DNA of 64,000 nucleotides from Bifidobacterium scaligerum. Its GTDB lineage: Bacteria; Actinomycetota; Actinomycetes; Actinomycetales; Bifidobacteriaceae. The notes beneath the pieces are model-generated. The model was not told the origin of the DNA, searched no databases, and worked only from the letters and a program-made list of their open reading frames with translations. Location of the stretch: positions 282,110 through 346,109 of the forward strand of contig NZ_PGLQ01000002.1 of assembly GCF_002802865.1 (NCBI RefSeq). Reading direction: 5' to 3'. The translations under genes were made by a program, and so were the position numbers. Below, piece after piece: positions 45,204-55,093 of the stretch (positions are counted from its first letter, which is position 1; the number at the start of each line of letters is the position of its first letter).

Positions 45204-46781
45204 TCATAGAAAGCGCGAAGGCCTCCGTTGCTGTGCGCCATATCCATCTTTGGTTTTCGCATACGAGAGTTGCAGACTGTCTTCCGCACGCGTAATGCCC
45301 ACATACATGAGCCTTCGCTCCTCTTCCAGCGCCTCTGACGACTCAGGCGCTCCAAACGGCAGCAGTCCTTCGGAACAACCGATCAGGAACACATGCTTGA
45401 ACTCCAGACCCTTTGCCGCATGAATCGTGGAGATCGTCACGCCCGGGTCGTCATCTTGCCTCATGCCGGACGGATCCAATCCCATGGCCTCCAGCAAAGC
45501 GCGTTTGGAAGCCATTTCATCGGCCAAAGCCGTTGACTGCCATCCTGAATCCCGACGCACCCGGCATTTGATCCCCAAGGCTCTCAGCGCCGAAACGAAC
45601 GCCGCTTGCTGCGCGTTGATGCGCGTCAGGATCGCGCAATCGGAAGGCTTCGCTCCCTGCGCGATCAGACGAGCTATGCGCGCGGCCACTCCTTGCGCCT
45701 CTTGCAGATCGGTGTCATAGGCGATTCTCCCTACGCGGCGTCCTGGCTCCCGGGCCGAAACAAGACGGAGATAATCACCACGATCCGGTGCCGAGGCAAG
45801 TACCCGATTCGCCAAGGTCACCACTTCCGGAGTCGAACGGTAATCCGTATTGAGATTGATATCCGCGGCCAGCGGGCCGAATTCCTCGCCGAATTGCAGC
45901 AGATCCCAACTGGATGCGCCAGCGAACGAATAAATCGTCTGCGCCGGATCCCCCACCACGCAGATATTGCGATTCAGCACCCGATCGTCCTCGGCTCCCC
46001 CGCCGAGCCAGAGTCTCAATAACCGATGCTGCAACGGAGAGACATCCTGATACTCGTCGACGGTCAGCCATCCGATCGAAGCACGTATGCGAGCGGCCTC
46101 ATCGGGAAAGTCATCCATGATATGACACACCAGCAGCAGAATGTCATCAAAATCAATTTCCCCTCGGGATGTCTTCTCCTGCTCGTACGCCGCATAGACG
46201 TCAGCGAACTTCGCCGGGTCAAGACCTGCCGGATTCTGGCGGCCAACCATCGCGGCGATACGCGCATAATCGTCAACCGGCACCAGCGAGATCTTGGCCC
46301 AATTGATTTCGGCAAGTACATCGCGCACGATCAGCGGATCGATATCCGCAATCGCCGTGGCGCGCGTGATCGCGCGAGATACTACATCGCGCTGATCCTC
46401 GATCAGATGAGGGAACGGCGCTTCGCATACGTCCGTCCATACCTCATTGAGCTGGCGCAACGCCGCGGAGTGGAACGTCGCCGCGGTCACGCCTCGGCCG
46501 CCTCCCTCGGCGAGGCCACCGGTCGAACCTGCCACACCGAGCTGTTCCAAACGCGCACGCATTTCCGCCGCAGCCTTCACCGAGAAGGTCACGGCAAGAA
46601 CCCGTTCGGGCTTCCACGCCCCGGTGGCACAGGCGTAGGCGATGCGTCTCGTCACCGTTCTGGTCTTGCCGGCTCCGGCTCCGGCGATGATGCGCACAGG
46701 TCCGTGCAGCGTGGTCACCGCCTTGCGCTGTTGATCGTCAAGCCCTTCAAGAATCCCCTGCACCTGTTCCATACCTTCCAT
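45204..46781 (-). CDS. UvrD/PcrA-family ATP-dependent 3'-5' helicase (short form)
   Basis: Superfamily 1A helicase. Motifs in order: GAGAGKT (residues 34-40), TFSVKAAAEMRARL, TFHSAALRQL, VDEYQDV, GDPAQTIYSFAGA, LNTDYRSTPEV, ISTIHAAKGLEF and RLMYVGITRAED. 525 residues, ending soon after motif VI with SRFL, so it lacks the C-terminal extension and HRDC domain seen in actinobacterial UvrD2 proteins of about 700 residues. The start at 46781 is tentative (46772 is also possible). Divergent from the APH-like gene with 86 bp between them. It probably unwinds DNA in repair; the partner is not known. Confidence 0.88.
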   Translation of the reverse strand: MEGMEQVQGILEGLDDQQRKAVTTLHGPVRIIAGAGAGKTRTVTRRIAYACATGAWKPERVLAVTFSVKAAAEMRARLEQLGVAGSTGGLAEGGGRGVTAATFHSAALRQLNEVWTDVCEAPFPHLIEDQRDVVSRAITRATAIADIDPLIVRDVLAEINWAKISLVPVDDYARIAAMVGRQNPAGLDPAKFADVYAAYEQEKTSRGEIDFDDILLLVCHIMDDFPDEAARIRASIGWLTVDEYQDVSPLQHRLLRLWLGGGAEDDRVLNRNICVVGDPAQTIYSFAGASSWDLLQFGEEFGPLAADINLNTDYRSTPEVVTLANRVLASAPDRGDYLRLVSAREPGRRVGRIAYDTDLQEAQGVAARIARLIAQGAKPSDCAILTRINAQQAAFVSALRALGIKCRVRRDSGWQSTALADEMASKRALLEAMGLDPSGMRQDDDPGVTISTIHAAKGLEFKHVFLIGCSEGLLPFGAPESSEALEEERRLMYVGITRAEDSLQLSYAKTKDGYGAQQRRPSRFL

Positions 46782-46867
46782 TGTGGCATGGAAACCGTGA
46801 CGCGAACCGTCCATACGTCTTACAGAACGTGTCACGAAGACACGGCATGTATTAGTGTGGAAGGGTG

Positions 46868-48670
46868 ATGAAACGTAGCGAATATATGTTGGCGGCGCTT
46901 GCCTCGGCGGTTCTGCCGAATCTGGGAGTGTCCGGCGTGCGCGCGAACGTACAGCCCAGCGCGACCGATGAAGCCAACGGCATCGATCAGACCGTGGTTC
47001 AGGACGCCTCTGGCAAGTCGTACGACGTATATGCCACCACCACCAAGGAGGGGCGGTCCCGTCTGATTCGCCGAGTGAAGGCCGCACAGACCTTGGATGC
47101 GGCGCGAGAGCCCGGTGGACTCGGCTTTGAGCTGGATCATGTCATCGCTTTCGCCCGGGGAGATGTTTCGCAGCCGGGTCAGACCGCCACCGCACAGGCG
47201 CTCGGCCGGCAAGCCCGGCAAGAGGATGAGACGCCGCGCGCCGCGAAGAAGCCCGGTCCCACCGGTGAAACCACCGTGATGGTGACCACGCATAACGATG
47301 GCGAAGCGCGTTCGCTCGATTTGCTGACTTTGGATGATTGCACCGCCGTCGGCACTGCAATCGGAGCCATTCATCGGCTCTCCCCCGCATTCCTGTCCGC
47401 CGCCAAATACCCGGTGTTCACCACCGGGCAGATTCGTGCGCAGCTGACTGCATGGATTCGCCGACTACGCAATGCGGGGCATGTGCCGACCGAGATTACG
47501 GACAGTTGGGCACGCATCATGGAAACCGAAGGATTGTGGTCCTTCACCACATGCACGGTGCATGGCGGTTTCAGCGACGGTGACTTCCTGTTCTCCAACT
47601 CCACCATCACTGCGGTGACCAATTGGCAGGACATGCAGGTGAACGACCCTGCGCGCGATCTGGCGTGGATTTTCGGCAAACTCGATGAGAACCACCGCAA
47701 TGCCGTGCTTTCCGCATACGGACGCATGATGGGCTCCCGGCTCGACGATCTCATCATGCTCAGGGCCAACCTGTGGCTGCAGATGGAGCAGGTGGGCGAT
47801 TTCATTCAGGCGCTGAATCGTGCGGACAACGACCGTATCGTCCAGTTCAAGGCTCAGGTGGAGCGTCTGGCACATCAGCTGGGCGTTATGCGTCATGAGA
47901 CCGCCACCACGGTTCCGGCCGCGGGGGCGGCGGCCAAGCCCGGCTCCCCCTCCACCATCACCGTAGGCGCATTGCTGCAGGACCAGCAGCGCCCTGCCTC
48001 CGCACAGCCGCAAGCTTCGCGTTCCGCTTCCGCCACGCAAACCGTGCAGCCGGCCGCTACACAGCCGGCATCCGCCACGCGACCGGTCTCCCCCATGCAG
48101 ACCGCCGCTACGATTGCCCAGCCGAACGATGATACGCCGGATCCGGATAAAACCGGTTCCGCTGAAATCGTGGCAGCCGGAGACGTGGACGTGACCGGTG
48201 CCGAGGCAGCGGATCGCACCGACAATCATCCACAAACCGCCATGCCCTACAGCGCGTCCGACAAAACCGGCAGCAGTCGGGTCCAGACGCCGAACGCCGT
48301 CGAGTCCTCCGCCGCATATACCGCGGCCGGCTCCTCCTCTGTGACGATCACACTGAAGGAGCTTATCGACATGAACGATGCGCAATCCGGCGCGGTCAAG
48401 GAAGCCAAGGCCAGCGGACCCGCAACAGGCACCATCGACGCCACCGGCACCGCAACGGGCACTCGACGTGCGGCGAACGCCACCACCGATGCACGCCCCA
48501 CGCAACCGGTCAATGCGACTACCTCCAGCAATCTTTGGCACGGATCGCATAGCTCTCCCGACGCGCAGACCACGGTAATCCCACTGTTGGAGCGCGAGGA
48601 GCGCGCCCTGCGCGATGCACGCGCCGGACTGGACGGTTATGACAGCGAGGGCAACCCGCTGTCCAGGTAA
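46868..48670 (+). CDS. APH-like phosphotransferase-fold protein with long low-complexity tail
   Basis: A 600-residue protein. The first 340 residues are related to aminoglycoside phosphotransferases: AIGAIHRLSP, the catalytic-loop region VHGGFSDGDFLFSN (His232; the usual HGD is HGG) and TNWQDMQVNDPARDLAWIFG, equivalent to the metal-binding WxD/E...DPxxDL segment. Because the catalytic-base Asp position is Gly, activity is doubtful unless Asp238 substitutes. Residues about 345-560 are Ala/Thr/Ser/Pro-rich, with several SATQ- and PAxT-like units, and TVIPLLEREERALRDARAG closes the protein. It is divergent from the UvrD gene, a neighbourhood conserved in Actinobacteria. Not an antibiotic-resistance gene on this evidence. 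Confidence 0.7.
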   Translation: MKRSEYMLAALASAVLPNLGVSGVRANVQPSATDEANGIDQTVVQDASGKSYDVYATTTKEGRSRLIRRVKAAQTLDAAREPGGLGFELDHVIAFARGDVSQPGQTATAQALGRQARQEDETPRAAKKPGPTGETTVMVTTHNDGEARSLDLLTLDDCTAVGTAIGAIHRLSPAFLSAAKYPVFTTGQIRAQLTAWIRRLRNAGHVPTEITDSWARIMETEGLWSFTTCTVHGGFSDGDFLFSNSTITAVTNWQDMQVNDPARDLAWIFGKLDENHRNAVLSAYGRMMGSRLDDLIMLRANLWLQMEQVGDFIQALNRADNDRIVQFKAQVERLAHQLGVMRHETATTVPAAGAAAKPGSPSTITVGALLQDQQRPASAQPQASRSASATQTVQPAATQPASATRPVSPMQTAATIAQPNDDTPDPDKTGSAEIVAAGDVDVTGAEAADRTDNHPQTAMPYSASDKTGSSRVQTPNAVESSAAYTAAGSSSVTITLKELIDMNDAQSGAVKEAKASGPATGTIDATGTATGTRRAANATTDARPTQPVNATTSSNLWHGSHSSPDAQTTVIPLLEREERALRDARAGLDGYDSEGNPLSR

Positions 48671-48773
48671 GCGTCATCGGCCCTGCGAAAGCCTCTTCCC
48701 ATTGACGGGGTACAGCATCTTTCCCGACCGTAACCATTCAAAGAACAACTCAAGGAAAAGGAACACAATCATC

Positions 48774-48998
48774 ATGGATATTGAACTGGGCATCCAGAAC
48801 GTTGCACGTCCGGTGAATTTCAGCACCGACGACTCGGCGGATCAGGTTGGTGCCGCCATCGCCCGCGCCGTGAACGACGGCGAATCGATTGATCTGACCG
48901 ACGATAAGGGTCGTCGTATCATCGTGCCGGCCAAGGCGCTGGGCTACGCCGTCATCGGCTCCGAGACCAAGCATGCCGTGGGCTTCGGTGCACTCTGA
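48774..48998 (+). CDS. DUF3107 family protein
   Basis: A 74-residue protein of the actinobacterial DUF3107 family, function unknown. The family pattern is MDIELGIQNVARPVNF at the N-terminus and the strand GRRIIVPAKALGYAVIGSE near the end. AAGGAA precedes the ATG by about 15 bases, so the start is probable rather than certain. It follows the APH-like gene by 103 bp. Confidence 0.85.
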   Translation: MDIELGIQNVARPVNFSTDDSADQVGAAIARAVNDGESIDLTDDKGRRIIVPAKALGYAVIGSETKHAVGFGAL

Positions 48999-49044
48999 TA
49001 TCGCACTCTGATATCTTCAGACCGCTTCCGCTCACAACATATGT

Positions 49045-49099
49045 GAATGTGCGCTGATACCCGACTGCGGAACACCGCAGGGAGTACCAGCGCACATTC
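49045..49099. terminator. Bidirectional terminator
   Basis: GAATGTGCGCTG (49045-49056) pairs with CAGCGCACATTC (49088-49099) and encloses an inner CTGCGG/CCGCAG stem; GTTTATG follows. It lies between the convergent DUF3107 and AEC-transporter genes. Confidence 0.85.
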
Positions 49100-49159
49100 G
49101 TTTATGTCATAGCGACGCTATCGACAACAACTCACTGATCGCAAGACCAGCGCAAAACG

Positions 49160-50155
49160 TCAGAATACGACGGCGGAGACGATGGTGAGTGAAACCAGCG
49201 AGAACAAGGTGCTCACCAGTACAAAACCGACGGCGTAGTCGGGCATGTTGTTTTTCCGGCCGGTGAACATCGCGATCGTGGTCATCGTCGGCAAGCCGGC
49301 AATAACAGTCATCATCAATATCATGTCATGGGTGACCGGCAGCCACGGGCAGACGGCGGCGAGCGCGGTCAGCAACGCATAGAATCCGAGCGGGAAGGCG
49401 ATCATCTTGGTCACCAATCCCACATACAATTCGTAGCGTTTCAATACGCCCCACCAGCGCGTCAGCGCGAACAGGCCACCGAGATAAATCAGCGACATCG
49501 GCGTGGCCATGCCTCCGATGGTATGCAACGGTTTCAAGATCAGTTCGGGCACGCGTATGCCAAGCAAAATCAATGCCAGCGCAATCATCACACCGATGAA
49601 GGCGGGATTCACGAAACGCTTCGCCAGATTCAGCAGGTCGTCGCGCAATGATGCGAACGGATTCGTGCGGTGAGGGGCGAGGTGTTCATGATCGGACACC
49701 GGTTCGCACAGCCATACGCCGTATGTCCACAGCAATGCCTGATCGACCAACGACATCAACGCCACATAAATGGCACCTTCATGCGCAAACAGTGCCATAA
49801 CCAATGGAATGCCGATGAAACCGGCGTTGCCGAAAATCAGCGAAGCTTGGAATATATGGCTGCGGGAACCATGCAGACGCAGCAGCCGTGCCACGATGGC
49901 GAACGCCAATATCAGCAGACCATACATGATGGCAGTCAGCAGCATCACGCCACGGTTGGCGAACAACTGTGCGCGATTCGTACCGTCCACGGCGTTCGAG
50001 AACACCAGCACGGGGATCAGCACGTTAAGCAGCAGCGAGCACATGCCGTCAAGCGCCACCTTGCCGTAGAACCGCAGACGCACGCACCCGTAGCCGACCA
50101 TCAGCATGATCAGGAATCCGACCAGTTGGCCGATCATGACGCCGAACTGGCCCAT
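49160..50155 (-). CDS. AEC family (auxin efflux carrier-like) transporter
   Basis: Integral membrane transporter of the AEC family, members of which move organic acids such as malate. Ten hydrophobic segments are visible, with the typical LIFGNAGFIGIPLVMALF (about residues 107-124) and IAGLPTMTTIAMFTGR near the C-terminus. 331 residues. The ATG at 50155 follows AGGAGGA at the right spacing; the ATG at 50161 is too close to it. The substrate cannot be predicted. Confidence 0.87.
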   Translation of the reverse strand: MGQFGVMIGQLVGFLIMLMVGYGCVRLRFYGKVALDGMCSLLLNVLIPVLVFSNAVDGTNRAQLFANRGVMLLTAIMYGLLILAFAIVARLLRLHGSRSHIFQASLIFGNAGFIGIPLVMALFAHEGAIYVALMSLVDQALLWTYGVWLCEPVSDHEHLAPHRTNPFASLRDDLLNLAKRFVNPAFIGVMIALALILLGIRVPELILKPLHTIGGMATPMSLIYLGGLFALTRWWGVLKRYELYVGLVTKMIAFPLGFYALLTALAAVCPWLPVTHDMILMMTVIAGLPTMTTIAMFTGRKNNMPDYAVGFVLVSTLFSLVSLTIVSAVVF

Positions 50156-50264
50156 GTCCATCTCCTCCTGTTTCTCTTACTCGTAGTATTGCGATTGCGG
50201 TGCTCGTATTGCTCGTGATGCCGATACCGTATCCGTTGGCCGTTAGGCACCGGTCCGCCGGAGG

Positions 50265-51665
50265 TCAAGACCGTTGCGCACCCTGCGTACGACGTTGCCC
50301 AAGAACGTTGCCCAGCAGATACCGCAGGAACGGAATCGTGGTGACGAACGTCATCATGTCGGCGATGGATTGGGCGACCACCACGCCGGTCAGGCCGATG
50401 AAATACGGCAGGACAAGCACCAGCGGTGCCAGATACAGGCCGGTGCGGCATACCGCCAGGAATGATGCGATACCGGTTTTGCCCATGGTCTGGCTCATCA
50501 TATTGCCCATCATGTTGACGCCGTTCGTCCATGCCGTCAAACATTCGAAGTGCAATGCCGCCACGCCGACCGACACTACGGCAGGATCGGAGCGGAAGAT
50601 TTCCACGAGCTGAGGCGCGCCGACCCAGATCGCTATGGACAGCGCTACCAGCACGCCGGTGGCGAGCCACACGCAGAACCAGAATCCTTCACGTACGCGG
50701 CTGAATTTGCCGGCACCGTAGTTGTATCCGCATACCGGTTGGAAGCCCTGCCCGAGGCCGACGATCACCGAGTTGACGCCGAGCATAATGCGCATCACGA
50801 TGGCCATGCCGGCGATCGCCGCATCCCCGAACGGGTTGGCGGCAATGTTGACGCAAGTAGTGGCGATCGAGCCAGCGGACTGGCGGACCAACGAGGGAAG
50901 GCCGCCGCCGAGAATCTCGCGCAGCAGCAGCGGATCGGGTTTGAAATTGCGCAGCGAAAGCTTCAATACGCCGAATCGCGCACTCATGACGACGAGAATC
51001 ACGAAACTCACGCTCTGACAGATACCGGTGGCCAGTCCGGCACCGAAAATGCCCATGTCCAGCACGAAGATGAACAACGGTGCCAACATGAAGTTGAGCA
51101 GCGATCCGGTGACCAGACCGATCATGCCGAACGCCGATTGACCTTGATAGCGCAGCAATCCGTTCAATGCGAAGGAGCCGCACACGCATGGTGCGGCCAC
51201 AAGAATCGGTGTCAGATATTGCACGGCATATGGTGCGATGGTCTCCGTGGAGCCGAGCATCACGACCAGAGGGCGCAAGGTGGCCAAGCAGATGATGGCG
51301 ACCACAAGACCAAAAGAGAACGCCGCCACGAATCCGATGGCCAGCAGTCTGGATGCACGCTCGTTGTTGCGTTTGCCGAGTTCACGGCTCATCGAATTGC
51401 CTGCACCGTTGCCGCAGAAAAAGCCCAGCGCCTGAAGAATCGTCATGATGGAGAAGGCGATGCCAATGGCTCCGGATTGCGCAGTGCCGAGCTGCCCGAT
51501 AAAGAATGTGTCGGTGAGATTATATGCAGTGGTCACCAGATTGGAGATCACCGCCGGCACGCTCAACGTCAGGATCAGGGAGGGAATCGGCTGTTCGGTC
51601 ATCTGCCGGTATTTCGCGTCTGCCGACGCCCGTCGTATTGCCTGATGCACCTGAGTCTGAGCCAC
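50265..51665 (-). CDS. MATE family efflux transporter
   Basis: Twelve-helix multidrug and toxic-compound extrusion family protein driven by H+ or Na+. The two homologous halves start with SVPAVISNLVTTAYNLTDTFFIGQLGT and GLPSLVRQSAGSIATTCVNIAANPFGD, and GQGFQPVCGYNYGAGKF is the family signature of the second half. 466 residues from a GTG at 51665; the ATG at residue 22 (MTEQPIP) is a reasonable alternative. It lies upstream of the AEC gene on the same strand with a 109-bp gap. Substrate unknown. Confidence 0.9.
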   Translation of the reverse strand: MAQTQVHQAIRRASADAKYRQMTEQPIPSLILTLSVPAVISNLVTTAYNLTDTFFIGQLGTAQSGAIGIAFSIMTILQALGFFCGNGAGNSMSRELGKRNNERASRLLAIGFVAAFSFGLVVAIICLATLRPLVVMLGSTETIAPYAVQYLTPILVAAPCVCGSFALNGLLRYQGQSAFGMIGLVTGSLLNFMLAPLFIFVLDMGIFGAGLATGICQSVSFVILVVMSARFGVLKLSLRNFKPDPLLLREILGGGLPSLVRQSAGSIATTCVNIAANPFGDAAIAGMAIVMRIMLGVNSVIVGLGQGFQPVCGYNYGAGKFSRVREGFWFCVWLATGVLVALSIAIWVGAPQLVEIFRSDPAVVSVGVAALHFECLTAWTNGVNMMGNMMSQTMGKTGIASFLAVCRTGLYLAPLVLVLPYFIGLTGVVVAQSIADMMTFVTTIPFLRYLLGNVLGQRRTQGAQRS

Positions 51666-51868
51666 GGTCGGTTATCCTACTCGCACATGCGGCCACGGCA
51701 TCCCCCGCACCCGAATACCGGCCGCGCCCGCTCTCCCCAATGTCTGCTTTTTGCTCGGCCGGGTGTACCCTGATCAATCAAACGCTTATCAGAACGCTCA
51801 CGAGCGCCCACCAAAGGTCCAGTACACAGATCGTCCGCCGACAGGTTCCATTCGCCGCGCCGCCTTGC

Positions 51869-54025
51869 TCAATCCGCGGCATAAGGAAGATGCATGAATT
51901 CGGGCACTTTGTACCATTTGACGGGGTAGCCGGCACCATGGGCGCAGAATACGGAATCTGGCGTATTGTCCAGATCCGATTCGGGATCATATGCGCACTC
52001 GCGAACCACGCGTTCCTCGTCATGGCAGGGGCGGTAACCGCCGAAGGTGGCGGAGAAGCGGCCATGACCATGCGTATAGCGGTTCACGTCCATCGCGTAA
52101 TCGCGCATTTCGGAAACCGGTGCGGTTCCTTCGATCAGTGCATAGGAACCATCCTCCGTTGGCGGGTCGAATGCGCCGCTCATCCGTTGAATGTCACTCA
52201 TGGCCCGTCCGATCATGTCCGCCGGCACTTCCAGACGGAACTGGTACCAAGGTTCCAAAAGCCGGCAATTCCCGATGCCGGAGGTATCTGGACGCTGATC
52301 CACAGGCGTGGACGGATGACCACTCACCCCGGCGTGCAACTCCATCAGCCCTTGGCGGATCGCACGATATGTGGCCTGACGGAAGTCACCGCCCTCGGTA
52401 TGTTTGAGATGCGCCTTGCCGGCCACCAGAGTCATCCGAATATCGGTCAATGGGGCTCCGACCAATACGCCAAGATGCTCCCGTTCTGTCAGATGCGTGA
52501 GAATAAGCCGCTGCCAGCTGCGATCCAACTCGTTTTCCGACAGCACTGACGAGACGACAATGCCGCTGCCCGGCTCGCCTGGTTCCAGCCGAATATGCGC
52601 TTCGGCGTAATGCCTCAGCGGTTCGAAATGCCCTACGCCTTCAATCGGCGCGGTAATGGTTTCCCTATAGAGAATGGAACCGGGACTGAACTCCACGTCC
52701 AAACCGAATCTGGAGTGGAGCGTCTGCTGGACGATTTCCAGCTGAACGGCACCCATCAGCTGCACATGAATCTCTTGCAGACGCTCCACCCACACCACAT
52801 GCAGCAGAGGATCCTCATCCTCCAATTCCCGCAACGCCGCGATGACCTTGTGCAAAGTCAAATCATCGAATGCCGGACGGCGCGCTATCGGCTGAGAGGC
52901 CGACGCCGGTTCGTCGCCGCTCTCATCAGTGACCTCGCTTGACGATTCGGCGCCATGATCAGCGGCCTGTGCCGCCGCTCCTTCGGGCAGTACGGTATAG
53001 GTCAGCACCGGCTGCAGCGACGGAGATTCCGCATTCGGTTCCGCACCCAATCCTTCGCCGGGGAACGTACCGTTCAGACCGGTCACTGCACATACCGCTC
53101 CCGCCGGCACTTCGGTAACCGTTTCGAATTTCGCACCGTTATATACGCGCACCTGATCGATCTTCTCGGATTCGTCTCCGACATCGATCACCTCTTTGGC
53201 TTTCAACGTTCCACCGGTCACTCTCAGCCAGGTCATACGGTTATGCTGCGCATCATGCGCGATTTTGAACACCCGCGCACCAAACAACTCCGGCCATTGC
53301 GTCTCGGCCGTGAACTGCTCCAAACCATCCAGGAATTCCTCGATGCCATCCAGCTTCAGGGCGGAACCGAAGAACACCGGGAACAGGCTACGCGCAGCGA
53401 TCATCGACTGCACACGCCCCACCGTCAATGCGCCGGATTCCAGATACTCATCCATCGCCTGTTCGTCCAACGTGGCCACGTCCTCAGCCGCATCCCCGAA
53501 TGGCACGATCCGGCCCAGCGGCTGCACGTTTGAGGTCTGAGCGTCTCGCGTAATCGCAGGCAACGCGAACACCGCATCACCAAATCGCTGACGCAGCTGC
53601 ATCAGTATCCTGTCGCGATCGAAGCCATCCGTATCGCATTTGTTGACGAAGATGAACGTCGGCACTTCATATCGTGCGAGCAACCGCCACAGGGTTTCCG
53701 TATGCCCCTGCACACCATCCGTACCAGACACCACCAGAATCGCATAGTCCAATACCCGCAGCACCCGTTCGGTTTCCGCACCGAAATCGACGTGGCCCGG
53801 GGTGTCCAGCAACGTCAGACGCATATCACGATGCTCTACAAGCGCCTGATGAGCGAAGATGGTGATGCCACGAGCCTTTTCCAACACATTCGTATCCAGA
53901 AAAGCATCGCCGTGGTCCACTCGGCCCAGCTTGCGAATCTCACCACTGCTGTAGAGCAGCGCCTCGGACAGCGTCGTCTTACCGGCATCCACATGCGCCA
54001 CAATGCCAGCCACAATCCGCTTCAT
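51869..54025 (-). CDS. TetM/EF-G-like translational GTPase
   Basis: A 718-residue GTPase of the EF-G/ribosomal-protection group. G1 AHVDAGKTT, G2 RGITI, G3 DTPGHVDF, G4 NKCD and G5 are present, followed by domains II to V; ERLQEIHVQLMGAVQLEIVQQTL and the C-terminal YQFRLEVPADMIGRAMSDIQRMSG match the TetM layout. An inserted acidic Ala/Ser-rich stretch lies at about residues 343-380. It is chromosomal, among housekeeping genes, with no transfer genes nearby, and is too different from tetW/tetM to be called a resistance gene. AAGGAGG precedes the ATG. It may release stalled ribosomes or protect them from a natural compound; this is inference. Confidence 0.82.
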   Translation of the reverse strand: MKRIVAGIVAHVDAGKTTLSEALLYSSGEIRKLGRVDHGDAFLDTNVLEKARGITIFAHQALVEHRDMRLTLLDTPGHVDFGAETERVLRVLDYAILVVSGTDGVQGHTETLWRLLARYEVPTFIFVNKCDTDGFDRDRILMQLRQRFGDAVFALPAITRDAQTSNVQPLGRIVPFGDAAEDVATLDEQAMDEYLESGALTVGRVQSMIAARSLFPVFFGSALKLDGIEEFLDGLEQFTAETQWPELFGARVFKIAHDAQHNRMTWLRVTGGTLKAKEVIDVGDESEKIDQVRVYNGAKFETVTEVPAGAVCAVTGLNGTFPGEGLGAEPNAESPSLQPVLTYTVLPEGAAAQAADHGAESSSEVTDESGDEPASASQPIARRPAFDDLTLHKVIAALRELEDEDPLLHVVWVERLQEIHVQLMGAVQLEIVQQTLHSRFGLDVEFSPGSILYRETITAPIEGVGHFEPLRHYAEAHIRLEPGEPGSGIVVSSVLSENELDRSWQRLILTHLTEREHLGVLVGAPLTDIRMTLVAGKAHLKHTEGGDFRQATYRAIRQGLMELHAGVSGHPSTPVDQRPDTSGIGNCRLLEPWYQFRLEVPADMIGRAMSDIQRMSGAFDPPTEDGSYALIEGTAPVSEMRDYAMDVNRYTHGHGRFSATFGGYRPCHDEERVVRECAYDPESDLDNTPDSVFCAHGAGYPVKWYKVPEFMHLPYAAD

Positions 54026-54251
54026 ACAGCCTCCTTCCGCACTCGTGATGCAACAGTCGATGCAGTTAGCATAGCCAGGCCGTGTCGTCCAGACAACACG
54101 CCATGACGATCAGATCGGCCCAACGCCACAGTTCTCAAATCAACTGCACACCAATATATCTGCATCATGAAGACCCCGGTAAATTTTTACCGTCCACCGT
54201 GCCGTGCCGCTACAATAAGTCGAAGCATCGTCCCCACGGCAAGGAGCACCA

Positions 54252-54986
54252 GTGAGCACTTCCAATATTGGCGTATTCGGAGTCCCACCTACAGACCACG
54301 AATACGAGAGCGGCACCGCTGGCCCCCTCACCAATTCGATTCAGCGTATAACGGATGATCGCGCCGGTTTCCCACTGAACTATGTGACCCTCGATCTGGA
54401 AACCACCGGCCTGTACCCGAACCGTTGCGCCATAACGGAAATCGGTGCCGTTCGCGTACGCAACGGCAAAATCGTGGACCAGTTCCAGCAGCTCATTAAC
54501 CCCCGTCGCCCGATTCCGCGGCAGATCACTGCATTGACCGGTATCAGCGACGCGATGGTGGCCAATCAGGATCCCATTGACGATGTGCTCCCCCAATTTA
54601 TCGACTGGCTGGCCGAGCCATTGGACGGATCCACCCCTGAACCGATTGTGGGTCATAATGTCAGCTTCGATCTGCGGTTCTTGGAATACAATGCGCAGCA
54701 TGTAGCCGGTATCCCATTTGCCTGTATGGATTATGACACCATGCAGATCAGCCGTGTGCTGTTCCCGGAACATCGGCATCATCGTCTGGCCGATCTGATC
54801 GTGCGATTCGGCATTGCCGACAACGAGGAACACCGTGCCTTAAGCGACGCCATCCAAACCCAGCAATGCTTTGAATGGATGCGCGGCTACACCACCTCGC
54901 ACCGGGATCTCTCCCATCTTGGATGGCGCATGATTCCCTCCAAGGTCAGCGCCGAAATCTTTGACCATCAGCTGGTACTGCGCTAA
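54252..54986 (+). CDS. DEDDh 3'-5' exonuclease (DNA polymerase III epsilon-like)
   Basis: RNase T/DNA polymerase III epsilon-type exonuclease. The DEDDh residues are visible: Asp and Glu in TLDLETTG, Asp in GHNVSFDLRFL, and His and Asp in EEHRALSDAIQT. 244 residues with about 40 unconserved N-terminal residues. GTG start with AGGAGC upstream, in a 226-bp gap from the divergent TetM-like gene. It may act as a proofreading subunit or in repair. Confidence 0.9.
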   Translation: MSTSNIGVFGVPPTDHEYESGTAGPLTNSIQRITDDRAGFPLNYVTLDLETTGLYPNRCAITEIGAVRVRNGKIVDQFQQLINPRRPIPRQITALTGISDAMVANQDPIDDVLPQFIDWLAEPLDGSTPEPIVGHNVSFDLRFLEYNAQHVAGIPFACMDYDTMQISRVLFPEHRHHRLADLIVRFGIADNEEHRALSDAIQTQQCFEWMRGYTTSHRDLSHLGWRMIPSKVSAEIFDHQLVLR

Positions 54987-55093
54987 GCAATCGACGAGCC
55001 GCCCCTAGCCGTTCAAGCTTCACATGCCCGACTGGACCCACAGTACTGAAACTTATTAAGACCAGAATACAAGGTAAAGAGTGGTGTAAGCGC

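Noticed and set aside
46868..48670. Aminoglycoside or macrolide resistance kinase
   Set aside because: The catalytic HGD is HGG and the protein has a long tail; the gene sits in a conserved housekeeping neighbourhood.
51869..54025. Acquired tetracycline-resistance gene
   Set aside because: No transposon or conjugation genes flank it, composition matches the neighbours, and an insertion separates it from typical tetM/tetW.
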